Shown: piece after piece, positions 13,781-24,461 of the stretch
Position numbering within the stretch: the stretch's first letter is position 1
How the letters are laid out: every line of letters begins with the position of its first letter
Assembly (NCBI GenBank): GCA_019059635.1
Contig: JAGVRJ010000013.1
Location: forward strand, 806,001 to 870,000
Origin: Proales similis
Lineage: Eukaryota; Rotifera; Eurotatoria; Ploima; Proalidae
DNA: 64,000 bases
Direction of reading: 5' to 3'
Translations under genes and position numbers: made by a program
Notes under the pieces: model-generated
Seen by the model: the letters and a program-made list of their open reading frames with translations, nothing else
Told to the model about the DNA's origin: nothing
Database searches by the model: none

Positions 13781-16618
13781 TTAATTGGCATGCTCGGTAG
13801 TCAGGTTGGCCGGATGCTGCCCGGCTCGGATCGGTTTGACTATGTTCGGAACGTTTCCTTTTTTAATTAAACTGCGCTGTCTGACCGCCTCTTTGATGCG
13901 TTCGACCTCGTTCTGGTAACGCTTGCGGTCCTTCATCGCGCCCTCTTTGGCCTCTTTTAGGGCGACCTCGAGCGACTTGACTCGTTCCATGGTCGCTTTG
14001 AGCCGCTTTTCAAGTTTGGGCAGCTCGCATCGCAGGTCGGCGTTGTCGCGCACCAGCTGCTTGTGCACTTTGGTCAGCTGTTCTAGGTTGTTCTCGAGGA
14101 AGGCGATTTTCTGCTTCTGTGCGATGCTTCCGTTCGTAATCTCGTCCTCTTCGTTCCCATCGGACGGCTTCTGCGCCTTTTTTATCTTCGACTGCAGGTC
14201 TTGAACGAACAATTTGCGCAAATTGTGCAGCGACTGCAGCTCCTTGGCCACAGTCTCTTCGAGACTCTTCAGATCTTGCTTGGCCTGCTCGCGCAGCTGG
14301 TCCTGCATTTTCAGCTCCTCAAGCTTGGCCGAACTCTCCACCTGGTCTTCGCGCAGCTTGTGATAGTCATTCTGCAGTTTCTCCAGCGCGATCCTCAGCT
14401 GCTGGTTCTCTTCAATGAGCTCGTGACACTTTTTCTGGTTTTGCACGCCCTCGTCGCGCAGCTCTTTGACCTGTTTCTTCAACGATTCGAGATGGGCTTG
14501 AAGCTCAGTGCTCATGGCGCTCTCGCCGCCGCCTGTCTCGCCTTTCTGACTCGAGGCGGCGCTCTCGCGGGCCTTGACTCGAGCCACTTCTTCGCGCACC
14601 GAGTCGAGCTCCTCTTCCAGCTTGCGCTTCTTCTCCTCAAGCTCTTTTCCGTACTCTTGCTGCGCCTTGAGTCTCGCCTCGACCTGCACCAAGCTCAGCT
14701 GTGTCTGCTCTAGCTCTTTGGCTTTGTTTTCGCAGTTGCGAGCCGAGTCGCTCTTGAGCTCGTCGAGCGCCAAGCACTTTTGCGCCAGCTGCTTCACGTC
14801 GCCCTTAAGCTTGCTCACGTACAGTCGTGCCATGGTAAAGTCCTCTTCGCCAGCGTCTACGCCGCTCTCAAATGCGCCCATGATCGGCTTCTTGGCCTCG
14901 GGCGTTGCTGCTTGTCCGCCGGCAATTGTGCCCAGCTCGCCCAAGTCTTTGAACAACGTCAGCATCATGTCGACCATTCTCTTGCGTTGTGTCTGGCTCA
15001 CTTCCTTCAACGTGTCCAACTCTTGTTCTATTTGCTTGAGGGTCTTGAGGCTCTTGTCCAGCTCGACGGCCAGATTCTCGTTCTCTTTGCCCTTGAGCTC
15101 AGCCTCTTGCTGCTTCTGGTCAAAGTTCATGGCCAGGTCCTCGAGCGCTTTGAGCACTTCTTTCACTTCCTCTTTCTGGCTTTCGCTTGACGCTTCAAGT
15201 GCCGATATGCTTCGTTGGAAGTCGTCGTTCTCTTTGCGCAGTTGATTTATCAGTTCTTCTTGCTCGTTCAGCTGCAAGTAATACTTCTCGATTGTCTGAG
15301 ACTGGCTATTGAGCTCGTCGTCTTTCTCGTCAAGCTGAGCGTACAGGGTGGCCTTTTCGCGTTCCCATTCTTTCGGAGGTGCATCGCCCGCCGTTGAAGC
15401 AGGAGCGGCCGGACGCGCCTGTTCGGGCTGCTCGTCGCCGGCCACCGACTCGGTCTCGACCAGGTCCAGATTGACCTGCTCGTCCACGCTGACCGTCTCA
15501 CCGTGGCGCCATTTCTGCAGTTCGGCTTCGGCGACGGCCAACTGTCCCTTGAGCTTGGCCACTCTCTCGCGCTCTCGTTCGTAGCGACGCTTCCACTCTT
15601 CGGCGGTGAGCTCCTCGTTGACACAAACGACGTTCTTGACAGTCTTGGCCGCTTGGCCAAAGTAAAGCGTCGACTTGGTCTCTGGCTCGTTGAACGAGGC
15701 CGGCGAGCAGCAGATTATGATGGTCGTTCGAGCGTTGCCTCCAAGTGACTCTTGCAAGATACGCGTGAGCTTGGAGTCGCGGTACGGAACGTAGGGCTTG
15801 TTCTCGGCCAACGCGGATATGACATTGGCCAGAGCAGAGAGAGATCGATTTATGTTCTTGGCCTCCTCGAGCACGCTGCCTTCGGCGCCGGTCTTGCTCA
15901 CTTTCTCACTGCCGGCCAGATCGACCAGATAGAGCTTGCCGCTGAGCTTCTTCTCTGTCTGCAGGTTCTCTTGCTTGACGTGAATGAGAAAGACACTGTG
16001 ACTGCGCGAGCTGTGCTCGTTCATGTTCGTCACAGCGATGTGACGGTTCGACTTTCCCTCTTCAATCACTTCGAACACCTCGTCGGGCGTGGAGACGAAG
16101 CGCTCAGTGACGCCTTTCACATACGGCACGCGATTCTTGTCCTCGTGCACGGACAAGTTCACCTTGGAGACGTCAAGCAGATCACGGATCTTGTCCAAGT
16201 AGATTTCAAAGTAGGAGACTTTGATTTGAAACTCGATGCCTGCGTCCGTGTCCATTGAATAGATGTGTTCGAATATGTCGCTGACTATGCGCGGTATAAT
16301 GCCCTGGTGGCCAGGCGAGTCGATCACTCCTTCCATGGTGTAGGTCTTGCCCGACGACGTCTGCCCATAGGCGAATATGGTGCCGTTGTAGCCGTTTAGA
16401 ACGTCCTTGACGATCTCCCTGGCCGTGCCGTTGTACACCGCCTCCTGTGTCGAGTCGGTCTTGAACACTTTGTCGAATATGTAGACTTTGCCGGCCACGA
16501 TCACCGAGTCCTCGGAGTCGTTCGGAAATTTCATTATCATTTTGCTGCCGCTTCTCTCCTCCGAGTCGTTTAGCGGCCTAAAGCGGCACATTACTCTGAT
16601 GCTGCACTCGTTGGCCAT
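13781..16618 (-). CDS. Khc: kinesin-1 heavy chain
   Basis: Conventional kinesin heavy chain, the plus-end microtubule motor for vesicle and organelle transport; 945 residues in a single exon. The motor domain spans about residues 1-330 with P-loop GQTSSGKT (about 86-93), switch I NEHSSRSH and switch [19 protein letters not shown]. The microtubule-binding region [19 protein letters not shown] is intact. A long coiled-coil stalk follows to about residue 900, then the globular tail. The tail carries the autoinhibitory motif as [10 protein letters not shown] near residue 925, where most animals have QIAKPIR. Length matches the family (about 960). The start at 16618 gives [16 protein letters not shown], the normal N-terminus. 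Intronless here, unlike in many animals. Confidence 0.97.
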   Translation of the reverse strand: MANECSIRVMCRFRPLNDSEERSGSKMIMKFPNDSEDSVIVAGKVYIFDKVFKTDSTQEAVYNGTAREIVKDVLNGYNGTIFAYGQTSSGKTYTMEGVIDSPGHQGIIPRIVSDIFEHIYSMDTDAGIEFQIKVSYFEIYLDKIRDLLDVSKVNLSVHEDKNRVPYVKGVTERFVSTPDEVFEVIEEGKSNRHIAVTNMNEHSSRSHSVFLIHVKQENLQTEKKLSGKLYLVDLAGSEKVSKTGAEGSVLEEAKNINRSLSALANVISALAENKPYVPYRDSKLTRILQESLGGNARTTIIICCSPASFNEPETKSTLYFGQAAKTVKNVVCVNEELTAEEWKRRYERERERVAKLKGQLAVAEAELQKWRHGETVSVDEQVNLDLVETESVAGDEQPEQARPAAPASTAGDAPPKEWEREKATLYAQLDEKDDELNSQSQTIEKYYLQLNEQEELINQLRKENDDFQRSISALEASSESQKEEVKEVLKALEDLAMNFDQKQQEAELKGKENENLAVELDKSLKTLKQIEQELDTLKEVSQTQRKRMVDMMLTLFKDLGELGTIAGGQAATPEAKKPIMGAFESGVDAGEEDFTMARLYVSKLKGDVKQLAQKCLALDELKSDSARNCENKAKELEQTQLSLVQVEARLKAQQEYGKELEEKKRKLEEELDSVREEVARVKARESAASSQKGETGGGESAMSTELQAHLESLKKQVKELRDEGVQNQKKCHELIEENQQLRIALEKLQNDYHKLREDQVESSAKLEELKMQDQLREQAKQDLKSLEETVAKELQSLHNLRKLFVQDLQSKIKKAQKPSDGNEEDEITNGSIAQKQKIAFLENNLEQLTKVHKQLVRDNADLRCELPKLEKRLKATMERVKSLEVALKEAKEGAMKDRKRYQNEVERIKEAVRQRSLIKKGNVPNIVKPIRAGQHPANLTTEHAN

Positions 16619-17368
16619 GGTTACTCTTCGGCTCTGTTTTGCCTACGCTGATTGCCGGTCTCCGACTGCCTCCTAATGCCTCGACTAGTGCTTCTTGCTG
16701 TTGACGTTGAGTGAAGTTTCTTGACGAATAGACACTTTTTGTCGTGCACGTTCGCCCTCGACTTGTCTTGTTCGTGCTCGGGCGCTCTTGCTTTCTAACT
16801 TAAAGCAAAAAACAAACGAATGAGTTGGAAGCGTTGGCTAGTTAAAGGGGAAATGCATGTGAATGGCCAGTTAATGGGCTAACACAAGGCGCAACGAGGC
16901 CGAATCAAGAGCGAACCGACTGAAAGTCGACGGTGCAACCAAAGTGGTGGCTGAGGTCGTCGGCTACAAAATGAGAACACGAGCATTGGCAGATCCAGAG
17001 AGTCGCTGCGCCCTCATTGCCACTCAAGTAGAGATCGAACGAGCAGCACTGCTCATCTATGCACGAAACCAAGCAAAGCTTAGTCATATCCGCCGCGCAA
17101 AATAGCTAATAATAAATTATAAAAAATGAATGAAAAATGCTGGCCGCCACCACCGCCGCCGCCGTCGAATGCAAGAGGCGCTTTTTGAAGCATAATAGGC
17201 CCACATTTATGTTGGCGATGATGGCCAGCGCAGCATTATTTATGATTAGTAATCGAACGGCTGATGCCATTGAGAAGATAGAGCGAGCTCGCTGTGCGGC
17301 CTCTTCATCTCTTTCATGTGTGCCTGTGTGTGTTTACTTGGATCGCCTGTCTCTCTATCTGATCCCAC

Positions 17369-17410
17369 TCTCCCTCTCTCTCTCTCTCTCCTTCTCTCTC
17401 TCTCTCTCTT
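17369..17410. repeat. (CT)n microsatellite
   Basis: Nearly uninterrupted CT dinucleotides with a few substitutions, in non-coding sequence upstream of the kinesin gene. Confidence 0.9.
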
Positions 17411-18231
17411 GCTCCGTTGTCCGTGTGGCCTGCTCCCGATTTGACCTAATTGAACCGATTCACACCAGCCCGCAACTGCGGTGCCCTCTGATTAATTCCG
17501 GTCAACGAGAGCTTGTTTGTCACAATTAATTTGCCGCTGCTGCCGCAGATCAAATGTCATAAACAATGATGAGAGACGATCAAGTGAATTTTGCGAGCGC
17601 TCACAAAGCACCACTGGCCTCGAGCATGATGACGAGTTATTTAAACTCGATCTACAAGCAATTATGTCAGAACTGAGTTACCAAATCTATTAAGAGAAGA
17701 ATATAGAGAAAGTGAGAGCCGGCGTCTTTTGTTGACAGAGCCGGGGCATCATATGGCGACCATATGCTGATCGCGCTCTGAATTGAACTGGTCCGATTGT
17801 GCTCCGAGAAGCTCGCACATCCCTCGTTCTCCCTTCCACTCTCTCTCCTCATCCTCCTCCTCATTCTTCTGCTCATTCTCTTTGGAAATTATGTAATCGA
17901 TGATGACGACAATGACGACTAGGGCGGTGAGTTTAATAGCAAAAGGGACCAAAAGTAGAAGCGGCAGTGAGATGAGCGATAAAGAGCTTGTTTGTGTGTG
18001 CATTAGCGATTACGCCGACTAGCACCGACTGGCAAACCCTAAAGCATCTAATTCGGTTCTTCTAATTCAAGCACAAAGGGCCTACGAGGCAATAAAAAAA
18101 AAGAAGAATTGAGATTTCAATTTTCTCCTCTTTAATCCGCTAAGCGATTGGCAACATTGAAATATTTGCTCATAAAACTGAATAGCATAGCAAAGAGCGC
18201 AGATTTGATGAGTTGCGTCTAAGGGCAGAGT

Positions 18232-18268
18232 TGATGATGATGATGATGAAGGTGGTGGTGGTGGTGGT
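18232..18268. repeat. (GAT)n followed by (GGT)n trinucleotide repeat
   Basis: About five GAT units run into about six GGT units in non-coding DNA downstream of derlin. Confidence 0.85.
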
Positions 18269-18591
18269 AATGATCAAGAGATTAGTATTCTTGCTTTTGT
18301 TTCTCGAGTAAATGTCGAACTCATTGAGCGAGCCCTTAACTAAGGCACGCAAGCAGCTGGGCAACGCAGGCAGACAGGCGAGTGATAGACAAGCGGGCGG
18401 TCGCTCGTTTTCAAAAACAAACCGTTTTGATCTAATTGCTTAAAAACAAGATTTATTTTGCATCGATTCTGATCCTGCACACACTCACGTCAACATTAAG
18501 AAAGAAAAAGAAGAGAGCCGACACAATCAAACACATGAAAGTATTAATGAATGACTCGCATCAATGCCATAGTTAGGAAAGCGAGTGCACT

Positions 18592-19757
18592 CTAGTCACC
18601 GAGACGATAGCCCGGTCCGCGCACAGTTGGCCGACGTGGCTCGGCCGGATCGTTGGCCGGCGCTCGTCCAAAGAAGCTGATGTTATTCCTCCGATTCGGA
18701 AAGTACTTGTAGCTTGATTTCGAGTCCAGATTAGACGAAGGGAGAGACAGTTCGAAACACAGATGAGACTTACAGAATTTCGGGCGTCTTGAGAATCTGC
18801 ATGCCGCTGTAGTCCTGCGGGTATTTGAACGTCAAGAAAAAGTAGAGATGACCCACTGCGATTCCGAGCAGCTCAATAAATCCTCTTCAACCAGATTGGT
18901 TAGAGACCATCGGACAGCCCTAGAAGACAATTGCTTACCCGCCGCGAACGATCAAATTGAATCCGACCAGAACCCTTGGGTTTTTAGAACGTCAAATTCG
19001 CTCGTGAAGGAGAGGGCTAGTAAATGTGTTTACCATGGCAGGTAGATGGCCTTGAGTAAAGCAAAGACAGTCAAATTGAGAGCTGAAGGGGTCAGGCTGA
19101 TGCGCATTTGCGACTTACCTTGAATTGACTGCCGAACCAGAAGGAGACAATCACGTCTCTATTTAGTTGACACCAGACGTACATGACGCTGAGAATTAGC
19201 GGATCCATGAGGTACTAAGACGAGGTCGATTATGATCTGTTTCAAAGCATTGACCACAAACAAGAGGCTACCAGAAGACCCGAGAAAAAGGCGATGACCA
19301 TCAGACAAAGTGAGTTGAATATGAGCATGAAGAGGAAATCGGCTGGTCGACCGTCAAAAGTGCCTTTGTCGGGTTAAACAGGTTGAGCAGTAGAGGACGC
19401 GATAGGACAATCCGGCGATCGAGATCTTACTTGTCTCTAGTCTGGTCGCGTAAGAGTACATAAAGTAGAGGTTGATCAGATAGGAGAAGCCGGTCTGCGG
19501 AGTGATCGGATAGAAGAAGACTGCCGTGACTAGGCGCCATATCTTTAAAGCCGAAGAGTGAGTCACAAGCCAGCAGGGAGCGCATTGGCGATGTTTACCT
19601 GAAACTTGCGAAATATGAGGTCAAAGAAGAGGACCAAATGCTTGGCATTGAGGAGACCGAATCGGCAGACTAGCGGCAGAATCACTGAGCCGGTGAACCA
19701 TCCGCGAGTGATTTGCGGTATGCTCTTGTACCATGTGGAAAATTCGTTGCTCGACAT
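18592..19757 (-). CDS. Der-1: derlin, ER-associated degradation rhomboid pseudoprotease
   Basis: Derlins are multi-pass ER membrane proteins that retrotranslocate misfolded proteins to p97 and the proteasome. Exons in coding order: 19431-19542 is exon 2 and 19599-19757 is exon 1, then 19272-19363, 19119-19214, 19034-19050 (17 nt), 18939-18974, 18774-18884, 18592-18712. Phases close to 744 nt (247 residues; human Derlin-1 is 251). Family motifs: [19 protein letters not shown] at the N-terminus, the WR motif in [25 protein letters not shown] and [14 protein letters not shown]. The C-terminus ends RGPGYRLGD, a good match to the SHP box that binds p97, which favours the Derlin-1/2 group. Derlin-1 is the best match. 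The 17-nt exon is required to build the conserved YLPW motif. Confidence 0.93.
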
Positions 19758-20806
19758 TTCGCTCGCTCTTTAGCCAAATTCTCTTTCTATTTGCTTCTTT
19801 TTTTCTTATTTTGTTTTTTTTTCAATTTTATTCTTATCGGCAGTGCACCAATTTCTGACACATCATTCGTAAGGTTCAGTGGAGAGGAATTAAATTAACA
19901 TCGGAGCAGTTTGATTCGGCAGGTGCTAATCGCCGCATCCGACCGAGACAACACCAGCAGAGCGGTCATGAAACTGTGAAAACCTTGAGAAAGCCACGAG
20001 CTGCCCTTTTACGACCCATTCAAGGGTATTCCTCTAGGAGATTGGTTTAGTTGGATTTAGCACCATTTTTGAATTAAGCGGTTGAAGTAAATTTTGTTTA
20101 TCTTTATTTCTCAAGTAGGCTCTTTAGGCTCTTTAGAATGAGACGAAAAGAGGGCAACAGAATCAAGCATCCAAAGTTGGTGAAGCAGACGTTTGGTTCG
20201 TTCTGAAGCTGCTGCTTCTCGCCCAGAGCACCACGCTGAGTAGACAGACAGCCTGGCAGCCTGGCTGCGATTTTATTCAAATAGCATCAAATCTGACTTT
20301 GAAATTATGCTCGATGCGGCCGGTGATGAATTTGAACAAGTTGGAAAATGTTGCCTGAATAATAATAATTCATCGGGATTTGAAGGCTCGGTTGCCAAGG
20401 CCGTATGAATGCCTCTGACAGAGCGTGAGGTCAGACAAACTAGATGAGTGTTTAACTGCGCATCTAATGTCGAACGCTCGGTAAGCGATTGAGAACGCTG
20501 GTGGTCAATTGTAATTAGATACGGGCTCTTGAGTAGACGAGAGTTTAACGAGCTAGATTAGGACAAAGTAGAAGAGAAACGTCTCGGCTTGCGACATAAT
20601 GAGAATTTGAAAGCGAATGAGATTTGCAGGCCAAGCGAGCGAGATGAATAAGTTCGACAGAGGGCGAACGAAACTGAGACACGGCTCAGGGAATTCTGAA
20701 ATCGGCCGACCACTGAGAGAAAGAGTCTTTTTTTTGTGCAACAGCACCAGTTTAGATACAATCGGCGGAGAGTTTCACTTGTTCACGTGCGGAGAATCAA
20801 GTAAAA
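19758..20806. other. intergenic between derlin and katanin p80
   Basis: About 1 kb between divergent genes. T-rich tracts lie just upstream of derlin (19796-19833). No gene, RNA or clear promoter element seen. Confidence 0.5.
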
Positions 20807-23598
20807 ATGAGCGCGAGACGGGCCACCAAAATCAGTAAGAGTAGTCAAACTGAATGGAGTCGATTCAAAGTGTCTAATTGAAACACTGCTCCAAACAGAC
20901 GAACTGATCGCGCACGGCTCGAATGTGACCTGTTGCACTCTGGGACACAAATCAAACCGAATCGCTGCCACTGGTGGCGAGGATAAAAAAGTCAACCTGT
21001 GGACAATCAGCAAGCCGGTTTGCATCATGGTAACTGTCGCATCTCTCCGTGTGGCCTCAGTGCGTCAAAATCGATTCTTTCAGAGTCTTACCGGCTTCTC
21101 GTCGCCGATCAGCTCAATTTGCTTTTCGCCCGACGAGAATCGAATTGCGATCGGAGTCGACTCGGGCAGTCTCAAGGTCTGGGATCTAGAAGTCAATCAG
21201 CGTAAGTGAGACCACACCATCTCTGTCTGGTTGAAATGAATTTCCACTTTAATGCAGCCATCTGCAACTTTGCCGGTCACAAAGCTCCGGTCAGCTGCAT
21301 CGACTATTTGGAATTCAAAGAGATCTTTACCACCGGCGCCCAGGATTCCCAAATTCGAGTAAAAAGCCTCCACACACTTGAGCTCGAGTTGTCAGCCAAC
21401 GGCTCTTTCAATGTTAGATTTGGGACTCGCGTCAAAAACGGTGCATCATGCTGTTCAAAGGGCACACTGGAAGCGTCAACTCAATTAAATTCAGTCCGGA
21501 CGGCAAATGGGTGGCCACAGGCGCCGACGACTCGCTCATTAAGGCAAAAAGCATCCTCTTCTGGACCTCCTTCTTTTTTAACCGTTCAAACAGATCTGGG
21601 ATGTCAAAGCCGGAAAGTTGTTTACAAACTTCGTCGGCCACACTGGGCCGGTTCAATGCGTCGGGTTTCATCCAAACGAGTTCTTACTTGCTTCGGGCTC
21701 ATCAGACAGGTCAGCTGTCCGTCTAAAGCTGCTCTGTGTCAGTCCAGTCACCTTAATCTAATCAAGAACTGTCCAATTCTGGGATTTGGAGAAGCTGGAG
21801 AATGTGTCAGTGAGTCCGACTACGCCCAACCCGATCAAGTTCGTCTTTCGAAATTTCATTCAAATTCAATGCGTTTCTCTAAACTGGACCCGGAAAAGGA
21901 TGATCGCATTCGAGCCAAACGGAAAATGTTTGTTCGCCGCCTCTGGCGACTATTTGCATTCCATTTCCTGGGAGCCATCAAATTTCTACGACAGTGTGTT
22001 CACTCAATGGAAACAGCCGTCCGATGTGGCCATTGACGGCAGCCGACTGATTGCAGCCGGCTACTCTCAAAACATGCTGAGCTACTACGCGGTCGATTTG
22101 AATGTGAGAATTAAAGAGTCCACTTTGGAGTTGAACGCTTTTGAAAATTGTTGGAAAAGTTTGTTGCTCCGGTCGGTCAACCCCTCAAGGTCAAGGAACG
22201 TGAAACACTCGCACCAATGATGAGACCGCACTCAGCTCGACGCAACTTTGCTCATCAACAAAACGTAGAGTAAGCGCCATTTCTCCTGCTTCGTTCGGCT
22301 GCTCGAGAAGCAAATTTGAAATCAACGACTCGATCAGCCAAGAGCCGAGCCAAGAGCCCGTTCAGGCACAAAACAATCCGACTGCCGAGCTCGGTCACGG
22401 AGACATCTTTAACCAAGAAGAGTACAACAAAATATTCCGTCCGCGAAACGAAATCGTTCGACGTGAGTAGACCTGGATCTCGAATGTTCTGAAAGCCGAG
22501 TCTAAGAGAAACGTTTTCACAAGTCGGCGCCGGCGCCAAGAAACCGATCAAGTCAGACTCAGACAGCGCAGCCAAGCCGGTTAAGGAGACAAAAGAAGAT
22601 GACTTTTTTGTCGACATCAAAGTAGCCAAAAAGCCATTGGAGCCGATTGGCATGCCTAGAGAAGCGGCGCCGTACGAGTCAGCAGCTTTGCAGCCGCAAG
22701 ATCTGCAAAAACTTGACATAAATGTAGGCATAGGCGTTGAAATTGACATTTAGCTGACTGACCACCGCGGCCAAGAAGGAACGAGATGCTTCAAGCGAAA
22801 ACAACGATCTGGTGCAAAACATTGAGATTGGACACGAGACGCTGATGCGGGCGCTTCGCAATCGCAGCCACAACTTGAACATGGTGAGAAGCATGTGGAC
22901 CAACGGCAATGTCAAGGTGAGAGAGAGAATTATATTTGTTTACGCCAGCCGTTCGAAAACCTTCAAAACAGAGCGCACTGGACACAGCGGTTGGCATCAA
23001 TGACACGAGTCTAATGGCCGATATCCTCGGTCAGATAAACAGCTGCTCGTAAGTTGCTTTGGCCCTGTCCTTGAACATTTCGTCAACAGCTTGCTTTCAG
23101 GCAAATTTGGACGCTGGATATTTGCACGATTCTGCTTCCGTCCGTCAAGAATCTGATAATGAGCAAATACGAAGAGTAGGTCCAACTGAGCATTAAAGCC
23201 TAAAGTGCGATGAGCTGCTAACTCGTATTCTAACGCACCCAGGCACATGCACGTCGGCTGCGAGTCGTGCAAGCTGATTCTCAAGAACTTTGGCCGACTG
23301 ATCAAGTCGAGCTTGACTGGTCCTAGCTCGGTTGGCGTCGACTTGAGCCGCGAGGAAAGGTCGGTGCAATGAATAATTGATAAGAAAATATTCAACTAAT
23401 TGGTAACGCTCTTGTCTGCGCAAACACTTTGCGCACAAAAACACTTTGAACGAGAATAGACAGAGAAAGTGCGTGAGCTGCTATAACAATCTGCTTGAGA
23501 TTGTCAACGTAATTGAAAGCAAAAAACCGCTTGTACATTCAACCAAGCTTGTCAACAACTTCCGCGAAATAAGTTTACTCATGAAAACTATCGAATGA
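20807..23598 (+). CDS. KATNB1: katanin p80 regulatory subunit (WD40 plus con80)
   Basis: Non-catalytic subunit of the microtubule-severing enzyme katanin; it targets the p60 ATPase to centrosomes and spindle poles. Sixteen exons: 20807-20834, 20899-21029, 21084-21201, 21258-21358, 21418-21543, 21594-21709, 21767-21838, 21899-22103, 22160-22269, 22311-22462, 22524-22723, 22776-22916, 22972-23048, 23101-23175, 23243-23359, 23460-23598. The total of 1,908 nt gives 635 residues (human 655). The N-terminus is a WD40 propeller (about 1-300) with typical units such as [22 protein letters not shown] low-complexity linker follows. The con80 domain (about 470-635) includes [19 protein letters not shown] and ends with a match to the human C-terminus. 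Intron 5 (21544-21593) has a GC donor. Intron 7 (21839-21898) is 60 nt without a stop, so retention would keep frame; splicing fits the family alignment. Confidence 0.94.
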
Positions 23599-24368
23599 CT
23601 GTGACCGAGACCGCACCAGACTCGCTGCCTCCCTCCATCACCAGAACAACAACAGGAAAGCACCAGAGCGAGGACAGAAAATAAATTTTTGTTTATTAGC
23701 GTCGGAAATTTTGCTTCGGAGTGCGCATCCGTCGGCTTGCTTCACTCCGACTGCTTCATTTAAACAAAATAAGTTTATATATTTTTTTATACGAATTAAA
23801 CTCAATTCTCTTGAATAGTTGAGCTTGCTTGCCTTGGACAGTCTGGGCTTGAGTGAAAGGTGCGCGAATCGAATGGTGAACAGGTTAACGGCTGTGTGTG
23901 AACGATCCAAAGGAAATAAAAGGAAGCGCGATCAAGGAGCGATTTAACAATCGCATTGACGATTAGAGAGGCATTGGATTCGGCGAACGAGAAGCGACGA
24001 AAATGTATCCATGCCAACTAATCTAACTTGAAAGAGCTTCCGATAATTAGATTTCACTCTGGCGTGCCCGAACAGTAGCTTCATCACCAGTTGGGCGCAG
24101 TTCAAAACGAGAAATGAATTTAATTACTTGCGATGACTGTTACAAAGGTATTGTTGATTGCTCAAGTTAAAAAGAGAAGAGAGAGAGTGACGAAGCTGCA
24201 CACGCACTGGTGGCTTACGATACGCGCAAAGCGAGAAGGAGAGCGTTGGCTGGGGGAATTCCGGCCGCACAACTCACACACACACCCAGAATAAGGTAGA
24301 AGCGTATAAAAGACGAATTTCTGCTTAAAAGGCTTCGGCCGTTAAAGCGCACAATTTCGCCTCTTCCC

Positions 24369-24403
<35 letters not shown>

Positions 24404-24461
24404 GTCGTTTTAGAACAAGCAAATAAATGCGAAATCAGGAAGTGACATTGAGACTTGCAGA
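23599..24461. other. 3' end of katanin p80 and upstream region of the WD40 gene
   Basis: AATAAA at 23680-23685 is the likely poly(A) signal of katanin p80. A (CA)n tract at 24369-24396 lies about 65 bp upstream of the next start codon. No other feature supported. Confidence 0.55.
24369..24396. repeat. (CA)n microsatellite
   Basis: About 14 CA units in the 5' region of the WDR49/64-like gene. Confidence 0.9.

Larger units (their letters stand above)
16619..18591. other. 2-kb intergenic region with low-complexity tracts
   Basis: Upstream of kinesin and downstream of derlin. It contains a (CT)n tract at about 17369-17410 and a (GAT)n/(GGT)n tract at about 18232-18268. Short open frames here (for example minus 16905-17087, cysteine-rich) have no recognisable homology. 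No gene supported. Confidence 0.5.

Noticed and set aside
21786-22220. Reading katanin p80 straight through 21839-21898 without an intron
   Set aside because: Frame stays open, but splicing with donor AA|GTTCGTC aligns [12 protein letters not shown] with the human GPVRSVLFNPDG block exactly, so the 60-nt segment is treated as intron.
23638-24017. Overlapping minus-strand frames between katanin p80 and the WD40 gene
   Set aside because: They lack proper ATG starts and resemble nothing known.
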